Positions 31,481 through 38,916 of a stretch of DNA of 64,000 nucleotides are shown here, in pieces. The notes beneath the pieces were generated by a model that saw only the letters and a program-made list of their open reading frames with translations, ran no database searches and was not told where the DNA came from. The stretch is from the NCBI RefSeq assembly GCF_029543125.1, contig NZ_JARQWW010000001.1, positions 558,001 to 622,000 of the forward strand, in the 5' to 3' direction. Position 1 is the stretch's first letter, and each line of letters opens with the position of its first letter. The stretch comes from Caulobacter segnis. GTDB taxonomy: Bacteria > Pseudomonadota > Alphaproteobacteria > Caulobacterales > Caulobacteraceae. The position numbers and the translations under genes were made by a program.

Positions 31481-34295
31481 GCGGGTCGATCGGCAGATCG
31501 GCGGGCACGTCGGCGGGGCGATCGATCGATCCCTTGTCGGCGTAATCGAGGACATGGCGCGCGCCCGCCGCATCGATGGTCACCAGGCTGTGGGCCGCCA
31601 CCTGGAGCACCTTGCCGTCCGTGAAGGTCACGGTGAGCGTCTCGCCGCCCGGATTGAAGGCCGAATAGGACATCTTGCCGTCCTTGGCGAAGGCCGCCGC
31701 ATAGGGGCTGTCAGCCCGCACGTCGGCCTTCACCGCGCCCAGGCTGCCCAGTGTCTTCAGCCAGGAAAGGTTATAGGCCCGGGACTCCCCGGTGCCGCCG
31801 GGGAAGTCGGGGTCCGTCTGGTAGGAGGCCAGGGCCGACTGCGGATCGGCGAGCGCCTCATACATCCAAAACGCCATCTTCCAGTCGCGCGGCTCGCCGC
31901 CCATGGCCGCGCGGATCTCCTGCATGGCCTGGCGCACATAGGCGGCCTCTTCGGCGTAGAAGAGCGAGCCGCCGTTCATGGGCACCATGTTGATCCCGCG
32001 CAGCTGCGCCGGATCGGCGGGGAACCAGGTGACCAGGCCGCTGCCGTCGCCCCAGACCTGGGTGATCCCGTTGGGCTCGAAGCCTTCGGGAAAGACCTTT
32101 TCGTCGACATCCCACCAGTACTGCTCGACCGCTTCGCTTTCGACGGCGTGCAGATAGAGCCCTACGGTCTCGATCTCGGTCTGACCGGTCACCGCGCCCC
32201 AGCGCGCCACGGCGGCGGCGAAGTTGAGCGATTCCGACGCCGATTCCTGATCGCCGCCGGCGGCGAAGGCGCTGTGGCCCGAAGCCCAGCTGTGGCCGGC
32301 ATAGGGATCGAAGGTGCGCAGATAGTCGTAGGCGCTGTCGCCGCGATCCCAGTTGGCCGCGGAGCGCACCAGCTCGTTGACCATCTCCTTGTGCTGCTCG
32401 CCCCAGGCGGGGTCGAACTGCGCCACCGTGGCGGCCGCATAGATCAGGTAGCCGAAGTGGAAGTGCTGGTCGTTGAGCGAGGTCGTGGATTCGAACTCGG
32501 TCTCCGGATAGCCGATCAGGGTCGACCAATCCTTGTCGTAATAGAAGTAGTTGCCGGTCCCGTCGGTGGCGTCGAACCAGTCGTTGAGCATGGACCTGAC
32601 CTCGTCCACGAGCAGGTCGCGCGCGCGGCCGTACTCGACCTGCTGTGCGATCTGGGCGAGGTCGGAATACTTGGCCAGCTCGCGGGCGCGCCGATAGGTG
32701 TCGTTGCTCTCGGTGAAGCCGTTCTCGAGGAGGCCGCGCAGGCTCTCGTGGACGAGGCCGCGAAGTTCGGCCGCGTCAGCCTCGGAGCCCACGAACGGCA
32801 GGACCGGGAGGATTTGATCGAGCTGGTTGACGGCGGTGAAGCTCGAGCCTTCGAGGACCTCCATCTCGCCGCGCACCGAGGTGTAGGAGAACTCGGTCAG
32901 CTCGTCCTGGCTGGCGATGTATTGGTGACGATAGAGGGCCAGAAGCGGGTCGGCCGAGAGATCCCCGCCGCTTTCCTTGAGGGTGACGTCGACGTCGAAG
33001 GTGGTGGTCGCCGTGCCGGCCGCCTTGTCGATGGCGAAATCGGCCGAGGTGTCGGTGACGAAGGCGTAGGCGTGCTTGCGATACGCCATCAAGGTGTCGA
33101 TCGAGGCGTCAGGCAGGACGGCGATGGAGAAGTAATCCTTGCCGTCCAGATCGGAGACCAGACCCTTGGCGGTGAACGACCACTGCGCGCCGGTGGGGCC
33201 GAAAACCCCATAGGATGCGCCGTTCACGGTCAGGCCGACGACCCCGTCCTCGGCGTACCAGATCTTGCCCGGGCCGGCGTAGCCGCCCTCGGACGTCTCG
33301 TCGACGAAGGTCGTGTCGGAGCCAGGCGCGTCCCCGGGGGTCGGCGCCAGAGCGCTCTGGTCATCGCCCGGCGTGGCGCCGCCGCGCACGAACAGCGGCC
33401 CGTCGACCGCCTTGCCGTCGATGGTGAGGCCCGACAGCGGCGGATCGATCCAGCTGTCGGCGCTGTCGGTCTTCAAGGTGATGTCGCCCGTCCCCAGGGC
33501 CTGCCAGACCTCAAGCTTGATCGTGCCGTTGGTCATGTCGCGCATGGCGCCCGTGGTCTTCTTCAGACCCAGCGCCTCGGTGTAGTCCTCGTAGGCGCTG
33601 ATCGGATCGGTGGCGTAGAAGTTGTAGGTCTCGACGCGGTCGTAGCGCCCGTCGCCGTTGAAGTCGTAGGACACCCGCATCTGCGCGCCGTCGCCCACGT
33701 GCTGGCCGGCGTCCACCGGCAGGCGAAACTTCAGCCCTTCGCCGTTGGCCTGCCCGGAGACGCCCTTGATCACATAGGTCAGCGGATCGACGGGGTTGTC
33801 GATGGAGACGACCGGGCGCTCGTTGATGTTGATGACCGCGTCGGCGTCGCCGGTCCGCGTGACATAGGTGAACGGCAGACCCTTGCCGAAGGTCATCTGC
33901 ATCTGGCCCGCCCAGTCGGCGGTGGCCGCCCAGTCGCTGGCGTCGGCCAGGCGCGTCTCGGCGGCGTTGAGGCCGGCCAGACCGACCGTCAGATCGACCC
34001 CATGGACGGCGTTGTAGCCCACATCGCGGATCTCCAGCTCCGGCTTGTAGCCGATCTCCATGCCCGCCGCGGTGGCCTTCAGGGTCATGGGGTGGGCGTA
34101 CATCGGCGCCGAGTGGGGATCGCCGAACTTGGAGAAGGCAAGAGAGGTGAAGAAGGCGTGGGTGGGGACCGGGCCGGTGAAGCCGTCGGTCACCTTGGGA
34201 ACGGCGGGCGATCCGTCGCTCATGATCGGGCCCTTAACGCCCGTGGGAAGTTCAAGAAAAATGCTGTCGCCGCCGATCGGCTTGGTCTGCGCCAT
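30024..34295 (-). CDS. GH81 endo-beta-1,3-glucanase with four C-terminal repeats
   Basis: A 1,423-residue protein. The first ~900 residues match glycoside hydrolase family 81 (laminarinase): YAHPMTLKA in the N-terminal sandwich, then GHSWASGHSAFAAGGDQES and SESLNFAAAVARWG in the catalytic alpha toroid, with the presumed catalytic acids in GGDQESASE near residue 682. It should cleave beta-1,3-glucans of fungi, algae or callose. Residues from about 939 to the end are four repeats of 115-125 residues with a W-rich core (LDTNPG-type turn, YAWILD, G-x-W-x-GE) each closing on a DxDGDG-like loop, like the tryptophan-rich C-terminal (W_rich_C) domain. No signal peptide is seen, which suggests type I secretion using the C-terminus (inference). 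No transporter genes are nearby. Confidence 0.88.
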   Translation of the reverse strand: MAQTKPIGGDSIFLELPTGVKGPIMSDGSPAVPKVTDGFTGPVPTHAFFTSLAFSKFGDPHSAPMYAHPMTLKATAAGMEIGYKPELEIRDVGYNAVHGVDLTVGLAGLNAAETRLADASDWAATADWAGQMQMTFGKGLPFTYVTRTGDADAVININERPVVSIDNPVDPLTYVIKGVSGQANGEGLKFRLPVDAGQHVGDGAQMRVSYDFNGDGRYDRVETYNFYATDPISAYEDYTEALGLKKTTGAMRDMTNGTIKLEVWQALGTGDITLKTDSADSWIDPPLSGLTIDGKAVDGPLFVRGGATPGDDQSALAPTPGDAPGSDTTFVDETSEGGYAGPGKIWYAEDGVVGLTVNGASYGVFGPTGAQWSFTAKGLVSDLDGKDYFSIAVLPDASIDTLMAYRKHAYAFVTDTSADFAIDKAAGTATTTFDVDVTLKESGGDLSADPLLALYRHQYIASQDELTEFSYTSVRGEMEVLEGSSFTAVNQLDQILPVLPFVGSEADAAELRGLVHESLRGLLENGFTESNDTYRRARELAKYSDLAQIAQQVEYGRARDLLVDEVRSMLNDWFDATDGTGNYFYYDKDWSTLIGYPETEFESTTSLNDQHFHFGYLIYAAATVAQFDPAWGEQHKEMVNELVRSAANWDRGDSAYDYLRTFDPYAGHSWASGHSAFAAGGDQESASESLNFAAAVARWGAVTGQTEIETVGLYLHAVESEAVEQYWWDVDEKVFPEGFEPNGITQVWGDGSGLVTWFPADPAQLRGINMVPMNGGSLFYAEEAAYVRQAMQEIRAAMGGEPRDWKMAFWMYEALADPQSALASYQTDPDFPGGTGESRAYNLSWLKTLGSLGAVKADVRADSPYAAAFAKDGKMSYSAFNPGGETLTVTFTDGKVLQVAAHSLVTIDAAGARHVLDYADKGSIDRPADVPADLPIDPPEGELALVAEQDGLSLFMDRTTGHAWVQDGDNDPIALIRRDFGGRVDVKRTDPMGELNAIARGEDGKIMVLDTNKVANMHWGWVLDAQARYVGEVRYDGAAGVLAAELQFGVDVNGDGLVQTGALRTVRSNQGLDLVEDTGNGAAYIRSAEGGAIKYVAIVRSGDEPIKLEHDGWTLTSVGRDGDGRLRVLDTNPGNELRYAWILDEKGRWTGETTHTNKDAAAIEGVFNLDLDGDGVIADAPIRVIAANDGVRLLMDPKTGLALIETADGARITVKTGAAPEGVLLSRGGWSLSAVGVDDQGRIRVLDTAPGAEQRYAWILDDKGMWAGEQVFDKSTIKSAERLFGKDLDGDGEVSGAPLRVIEDTGEVTLWADSHSGKAFIVIGDGEPIALNREGWGAVSIERGPFRLLAAAQDDQGRLRVLDASPHEAQHYAWIVDDNGRFVGEEVFAGPGLKQAELLFELDLDGDKLVGPPVSPVAEPWLG

Positions 34296-34785
34296 GATGG
34301 AAATCCCCTAGGTTCGGGCGGCGCGTGTCGGGACGTCTTCGCCCTACCGGGCGAGACCGATCACGCGCAACGCCGGTCAAGCTCCGCTCAGGGATAGGAC
34401 CGACGAATTGGGGCGGCCATCGGATTTGGGTTTCAGCTGTAACGCTGCAAATTTTGCGTGATTTCATAGGCCTAGCGACGAGCCCGCACGGGGCCGACCG
34501 GCCGATCGGCTCCGGGATGCGCAACGGCTCAAACGCGAAAAGGCGCTCCGGGCGGGTGACCGAAGCGCCGACCGCGCAGGGTGATCCGCGGCCCGGGCAA
34601 GGTGTGTCGTCGCCCGAGGCCTCGCTGGATAGCCGGCCGGCGCCCTGCCGCTTAGATCGTTTCGGGTGAGGTTGGCGATATCCTGCCGTCGCAGCCGCGC
34701 GTGACCCTGCGGCGCGTTCAAGCCGTCCCCGCCAAGGCCGTGGTGAAATGGCTCTTGCCGGGTTGCGACGGAACAGACGGGAGGG
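34296..34785. other. 490-base intergenic region upstream of the glucanase gene
   Basis: No supported gene. A local AT-rich patch (about 34420-34470) probably contains the glucanase promoter. A weak TTACGG-type site (TTTCAGCTGTAACG, 34431-34444) matches 11 of 14 positions of the site at 17063. Nothing else was recognised. Confidence 0.5.
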
Positions 34786-35397
34786 TTACGATTTCCCGCG
34801 CTCCGACCAGGCCCTCAGGGTGCATTGCGTTGTCGGTGAACAGTCGGCGCCAAAGGCCTTGCTGAGGGTCGCCAACGACCAGGCCTCGCGTTGATCATCC
34901 TCGCCGGCGACAGCGTCTTGAGGAACCCACAGGGCGTATTCTCGCATGTGGGCGTCCGCCGCGGTGAACAGCACGCATATGTCGGCCGCGACGCCGGTCA
35001 GCACCAACCGGTTGACGCCGAGTCTCGGCAGCAGCACCGGCAGGGTCGTGCCGTAAAAGCCCGAGACATGAGGCTTGATGACGAAATAGTCCCGCTTTCG
35101 CGGAGCGATCTGCTCCACGATGCGCCGGCCGGGCGCCTCCGGAGCGGTGCAGGCGGCCACGATCCGCGATGAGTCCGAACGCCAGTGCCCGTAATTGTCG
35201 TTGACGTAGAGGGTCGGCACGCCCAGCGCGTCGGCCTGCGCCCGCAGCTTCAAGGTCGCCTCCGCCACCCGATCCATCTTGGGCAGCAACTTGTCGGCTC
35301 CCGCAAAGTCGAACGGGTTGATCATGTCGATGATGAGGAGGCCGACGCCCTCAAAGGCGTCGGACTTGATGGGAGCGGCGTCCGCGTCCTGCGTCAT
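34786..35397 (-). CDS. Isochorismatase-family cysteine hydrolase
   Basis: A 203-residue cytoplasmic hydrolase of the isochorismatase/nicotinamidase fold. The catalytic triad is visible as Asp in LLIIDMINPF (about residue 24), Lys in FVIKPHVSGFYG and Cys in GVAADICVLFTA. The family splits amides, N-carbamoyl groups or isochorismate; the substrate cannot be assigned. It starts 15 bases after the flavodoxin-like gene, forming a two-gene operon. Confidence 0.85.
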   Translation of the reverse strand: MTQDADAAPIKSDAFEGVGLLIIDMINPFDFAGADKLLPKMDRVAEATLKLRAQADALGVPTLYVNDNYGHWRSDSSRIVAACTAPEAPGRRIVEQIAPRKRDYFVIKPHVSGFYGTTLPVLLPRLGVNRLVLTGVAADICVLFTAADAHMREYALWVPQDAVAGEDDQREAWSLATLSKAFGADCSPTTQCTLRAWSERGKS

Positions 35398-35412
35398 TGG
35401 CCCGTCTCCGCC

Positions 35413-36024
35413 TCAGCCGCCCGCGCCCGGAAACGGGCTCGTCTTCAGAAGACCCGCCAGGTGGGCGGCGTTCGTCGCCGCCATCCTCGCGGTCTTGTCG
35501 ACCATCTCGGGGACGGTCTTCAGATCCTTGAAATCGGTTGATCCCATCGCCTCGCCCACCCAGTAGCAGGCGGCGATCGCCGGAATGGTCCAGCCCACGT
35601 CGTTGAGCGCCTGGAAGATCAGCGCCGATGAGGCGTGGGCGCCGTCCTCGTTGCCCACGATCGCGCACAGCACGACCTTGCCGTAGGAAGGCATGCGTCC
35701 CTGGCCATCGGTCTCACTCAAAAAGGCGTCCATCCGCTCCATGACCCGCTTGGCCAAGGAGCTGGGCTGGCCCATCCAGATGGGCGTTCCGAAGACGAGC
35801 ACGTCGGCGGCCAGGATCCGCTCGCGCGCCGCTGGCCAATCGTCGCCCTCGCCTTCGTCGGAGGTGACGCCGGGCTTGATGTTCAGCGCGGCCATCCGAA
35901 GTGTCGGCTCAACCTGCGCGCCGATGCCTTTGAAGGCCTTGCGAAGGACGTCGATCATCGCATCGGTTGAGCTGTCGCCCTCAACCTTGAGCGTGCAGTT
36001 GATGGGTTGAACGCGAACCGCCAT
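35413..36024 (-). CDS. Flavodoxin-family / NADPH-dependent FMN reductase-like protein
   Basis: A 203-residue flavoprotein of the NAD(P)H:quinone/FMN reductase fold. ADVLVFGTPIWMGQPSSLAKRVMERM is the FMN-phosphate and ring-binding region, and VVLCAIVGNEDGAHASS the second flavin loop. The typical early phosphate loop (G-S-x-R) is replaced by VEGDSSTDAM. It likely reduces a small electrophile or quinone. The start at 36024 has GGAGG five bases upstream and is preferred over the Met six codons earlier. It is first in the operon with the isochorismatase-like gene. Confidence 0.83.
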   Translation of the reverse strand: MAVRVQPINCTLKVEGDSSTDAMIDVLRKAFKGIGAQVEPTLRMAALNIKPGVTSDEGEGDDWPAARERILAADVLVFGTPIWMGQPSSLAKRVMERMDAFLSETDGQGRMPSYGKVVLCAIVGNEDGAHASSALIFQALNDVGWTIPAIAACYWVGEAMGSTDFKDLKTVPEMVDKTARMAATNAAHLAGLLKTSPFPGAGG

Positions 36025-36380
36025 GTCATCCTCCGGAGCCACCCGGGTTCAAGTCGCGCGTGCGGTCCGGTGTTCCCCAGGGACGCGGCGGACGCCGACT
36101 GCGCAGGCCTCAGCGGGCAGCGACACGCCACAGTTTGCGGACGCCGCCGCCGGCGTCTTGATCGAAGCGGCCGGCGAAGGTATCCGGCCGGTCGACGACC
36201 TGCGGGAGCCTCGGCCAGACGCGCTTGCCGGCGAGGCGGCCGCAACGGAGCTGGCGGCCCGGCTTCGTCATGGATATCGGCCTGACGTGTGGCCTGGTTC
36301 TGTTTCGGTCCGGCAAACGCGGGCCGGGCTCGCCGAAACGGCGTCTACTCGTCCACGCAGGCCTCGACGAGAGCGAGCTT
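36025..36380. other. Intergenic region between flavodoxin gene and decayed XRE gene
   Basis: 356 bases without a gene I can support. Short GC-rich frames exist on both strands but show no family match. Promoter elements of the flavodoxin operon should be at its left end. Confidence 0.5.
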
Positions 36381-36750
36381 CTAGCGCGTGCGGGCATCCA
36401 CGCGACGCCAGTTGGCGATCAGGCGCGCGCCTTCGTCCGAGGCCAGGATGGCGTCCAGACCGCTGCGGTCGACCCTGACCGCCTGGGCGTGTCCGCAGGA
36501 ACCCTTCGGGGAAGATGCAAGGCCCTCGAAGAACCAGGTGAACGAGACGTCCAGCGCTTGGGCGATCTGGTAGAGTTTGCAGGCGCTGATTGCCCCCGCC
36601 CTCGTACGTCGGATCTGCTGAAAGGTCAGCCCGACCATCTCGTCCAGCGCCGTCTGACTGACGCCCCTGAGCTTGCACTGCAGACGTACACGCCCTCCTA
36701 GATGGACATCGGCGGCGGCCTCGAGGCGCCGTTGGGGAGCTTCGATGCGG
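36381..36750 (-). pseudogene. Decayed XRE-family transcriptional regulator
   Basis: The frame reads DVHLGGRVRLQCKLRGVSQT then LDEMVGLTFQQI, KLYQIAQALDVSFTWFFEGL, which is the well-known alphaproteobacterial XRE regulator type (VGxRxRxxRxxxGxSQ, LGLTFQQIQKYE, LDVPxxxFFEG). Two residues of the recognition helix are missing and QKYE has become RRTR. The conserved part has no ATG, GTG or TTG ahead of it in frame; a TTG at 36756 with GGAGG upstream is in another frame. It ends with TAG at 36381. A frameshifted or 5'-truncated gene is the best reading. Confidence 0.6.
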
Positions 36751-36788
36751 ACACAAATCGCGCCCTCCGCAGATCGGGTCGACTTAAC

Positions 36789-36832
36789 TCGTCAGATATG
36801 GCATAAAGATACTTGTATATCGTCATATATGG
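36789..36832. promoter_or_regulatory. Direct repeat operator candidate ahead of the second hip module
   Basis: TCGTCAGATATGG (36789-36801) and TCGTCATATATGG (36820-36832) differ at one of 13 bases and start 31 bases apart, three helical turns. They fall in an AT-rich leader directly before the antitoxin ATG at 36839, which is where autorepression by HipB-type proteins acts. Confidence 0.55.
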
Positions 36833-36838
36833 TTTTTT

Positions 36839-37219
36839 ATGGGCTCTCCCAAGTCAAAGCCTGCATTGGAGCGATTGGGCCGCGATCTGCGAGGGGCCCG
36901 GTTGAGACGCGGCATGGCCGTTGCGGACCTGGCCGTGCGAGCAGGCACATCGGCGAGCACCGTGGCTCGCCTGGAAAAGGGCGAGGCCGGCGTGGGTATC
37001 GGAGCGCTGGCGGATGTGCTCGTCGCCCTGGGGCTTGTTGATCGGCTGGCCGCTCTGATCGACATCCGATCTGATGACCTGGGCCTGGCCCTCTCCGAGC
37101 AACGCGTGCCCAAGCGCGGACGGTCGTCAAGCGCGCGCCTTCGCAAAGCCGCGGCAGCGGATCAAGACGCGACGCGCGGCAAGACGGATGTTATCGATCC
37201 GGACGGAGCGGCCTTCTGA
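36839..37219 (+). CDS. hipB: HipB-like XRE-family antitoxin (second hip module)
   Basis: A 126-residue protein with an N-terminal Cro/C1-type helix-turn-helix (LRGARLRRGMAVADLAVRAG then STVARLEKGEAGVGIG, about residues 17-60) and a charged tail. The TGATG junction at 37217-37221 couples it to hipA. It has no recognisable ribosome binding site: the ATG is preceded by a run of T. Its tail is unlike the antitoxin at 1207, so the two modules are not recent copies of one another. Confidence 0.83.
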   Translation: MGSPKSKPALERLGRDLRGARLRRGMAVADLAVRAGTSASTVARLEKGEAGVGIGALADVLVALGLVDRLAALIDIRSDDLGLALSEQRVPKRGRSSSARLRKAAAADQDATRGKTDVIDPDGAAF

Positions 37220-38448
37220 TGACGGACTTTTCCGCTCAGGTCGCGCTCGGCGAAAGTCTGACACCTGTCGGACGGCTGCGCTTCACCCATACTGGGCCCC
37301 GTCAGTTCTCGAACTTCACCTATGATCCGGATTGGATCGCAGATGCGCGAGCCTTTGCGCTTCAGCCCGACATGCCGCTGGATGAAGGTAACTTCTTCGC
37401 CTCGGGACAGCCGGGTCATATGAGAGATGCTTTGACGGGCGTTTTCTCGGATGCAGCGCCGGACACTTGGGGGCGCCGCCTTCTGGAGCGCGCGTACGGC
37501 GCCGGGTTGTCAGAGTTTGAATACCTGACCCTGTCCGATGACGCCTGCCGGCAGGGCGCTCTTCGCTTTGTCGATGACTCCGGCGAAGTCATTCGCGGCG
37601 CGGCCGAAGCGGTTCCGCGCCTTGTTGATCTCGAAGCCATCACACAGATCGCGCGGGCCTACGAGCAGGGGCAGGAGATCTCCGCTGCGGACATCCAGAC
37701 GCTCGCCGGCGCGGGAGGCTCCGGCGGCGCACGTCCCAAGGCCAATGTCGCAGATGGCGACACCCTTTGGCTGGCGAAGTTCACCTCGGCCCATGACCAA
37801 GCTCCGATTGAACGCGTGGAGGTCGCTACTTTGCGATTAGCCCGGGCCTGTGGAATTCGAACACCAGAAGTTCGCCTGGAATTGGCAGGCAGCGACTTCC
37901 CGGTGGCTCTGATCAGAAGATTTGATCGTCGCGGAAAAGCCCGTATCCCCTACATCTCGGCACGAACCGCGCTGGTGAAAACCGGCGTCGACCTTGGCGC
38001 CTATACCGAGATTGTCGATTTCATTCGCGGGTGGAGCGCCGACCCCGCGGCGGATTTTCGCGAGCTGTATCTGCGCCTGGTCTTCACCATCTTGGTCTCC
38101 AACAAGGATGACCACCTGAAGAACCACGGGTTCCTCTATGTCGGCGGCCAGCGCTGGCGTCTGTCTCCCGCATTCGACATAAACCCGGCGCCGGATCGTA
38201 ACCCTCATCTGGAGACCGCGATCATGGAGGGCGGAACGCACGAGCGGTCGATCCTCTTGGCCCTGGAGGCCTGCCCCTTCTTCGAGATGCGGGAAACGGA
38301 GGCTCGAGCGATGATCAAGGCCACCGCTGAACGGATCGCTGCCGATTGGCGCGAGGCGCTCCGAAAAGTGGGCGTGAGCGGAAATCTCGCCCGGGCTTAC
38401 GAGCCCGCTTTCAACCACGCTGAAGCTGATATCGCTCTTTCGCTATAA
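37219..38448 (+). CDS. hipA: HipA-family serine/threonine kinase toxin (second hip module)
   Basis: A 409-residue kinase: N-terminal HipA region (GVFSDAAPDTWGRRLLERAYG, FEYLTLSDDACRQGALRF), glycine-rich AGGSGGARPKAN, WLAKF, VALIRRFDR, the catalytic loop SNKDDHLKNHGFLY and LSPAFDINP with the metal-binding Asp. All catalytic motifs are intact. The ATG overlaps the antitoxin stop by one base. It is only distantly similar to the kinase at 1512, so substrate and cognate antitoxin are probably distinct. The downstream 468 bases hold no gene. Confidence 0.92.
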   Translation: MTDFSAQVALGESLTPVGRLRFTHTGPRQFSNFTYDPDWIADARAFALQPDMPLDEGNFFASGQPGHMRDALTGVFSDAAPDTWGRRLLERAYGAGLSEFEYLTLSDDACRQGALRFVDDSGEVIRGAAEAVPRLVDLEAITQIARAYEQGQEISAADIQTLAGAGGSGGARPKANVADGDTLWLAKFTSAHDQAPIERVEVATLRLARACGIRTPEVRLELAGSDFPVALIRRFDRRGKARIPYISARTALVKTGVDLGAYTEIVDFIRGWSADPAADFRELYLRLVFTILVSNKDDHLKNHGFLYVGGQRWRLSPAFDINPAPDRNPHLETAIMEGGTHERSILLALEACPFFEMRETEARAMIKATAERIAADWREALRKVGVSGNLARAYEPAFNHAEADIALSL

Positions 38449-38916
38449 ATGGTCAGCTTTAACCAATATTCTCCTATCAATTCACATTCGATAATATCGT
38501 CACAAGAAGTCGCCGGCCAAATTTCATAAATGGCGGGCTCAGCCGCTATGCCGCTCGCCTCTCAAGTCAACGGGCCGGACGTCGCCGTGCCGTGACTGAT
38601 GTCGCTTATCTGATGGACATGGCCCTCGGCGAGGCGCCTCAACAGCCGATTGACCTTGTGGGGGTCTATGGCGGGACCGCGGACACGATCTTCTAGCGCG
38701 CGATGACACGTCATTTCGCGCGCTCGTCCATGACTCCGGGCGTGCATCGGCGTTAGGCCGGCGCGGGGTCGACCAGGCATGTGGCGGCCGCAGCTTGGGT
38801 CGTGACCGGGGTCGTGCGGCACACTCAACCGGGGGTCGGCTGCAACTCGTCATGGCATCAGGTGTTGTGGCCCTGCTCGCCCGGTAGCGGGCGCCAATCC
38901 GCAGAGTCCGCCCGCA
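38449..38916. other. 468-base region between hipA and the Mfd-like gene
   Basis: The first ~80 bases are AT-rich, like the hip leader. Short frames on both strands give no family match. A hairpin at 38695-38724 is the only clear structure. No start-proximal promoter for the helicase could be named. Confidence 0.5.
38695..38724. terminator. Imperfect hairpin, possible terminator
   Basis: Outer eight-base arms AGCGCGCG/CGCGCGCT and inner ATGA/TCAT around CACG, with a two-base bulge. It lies about 250 bases after hipA and 190 before the helicase gene; role uncertain. Confidence 0.35.

Noticed and set aside
30831..34397. A 1,188-codon open frame opposite the GH81 gene
   Set aside because: The minus strand encodes clear GH81 motifs and repeats; the opposite frame mirrors their periodicity and has no independent features.
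38562..38828. Short minus-strand frame between hipA and the Mfd-like gene
   Set aside because: No family match, no ribosome binding site and unusual composition; more likely noncoding.
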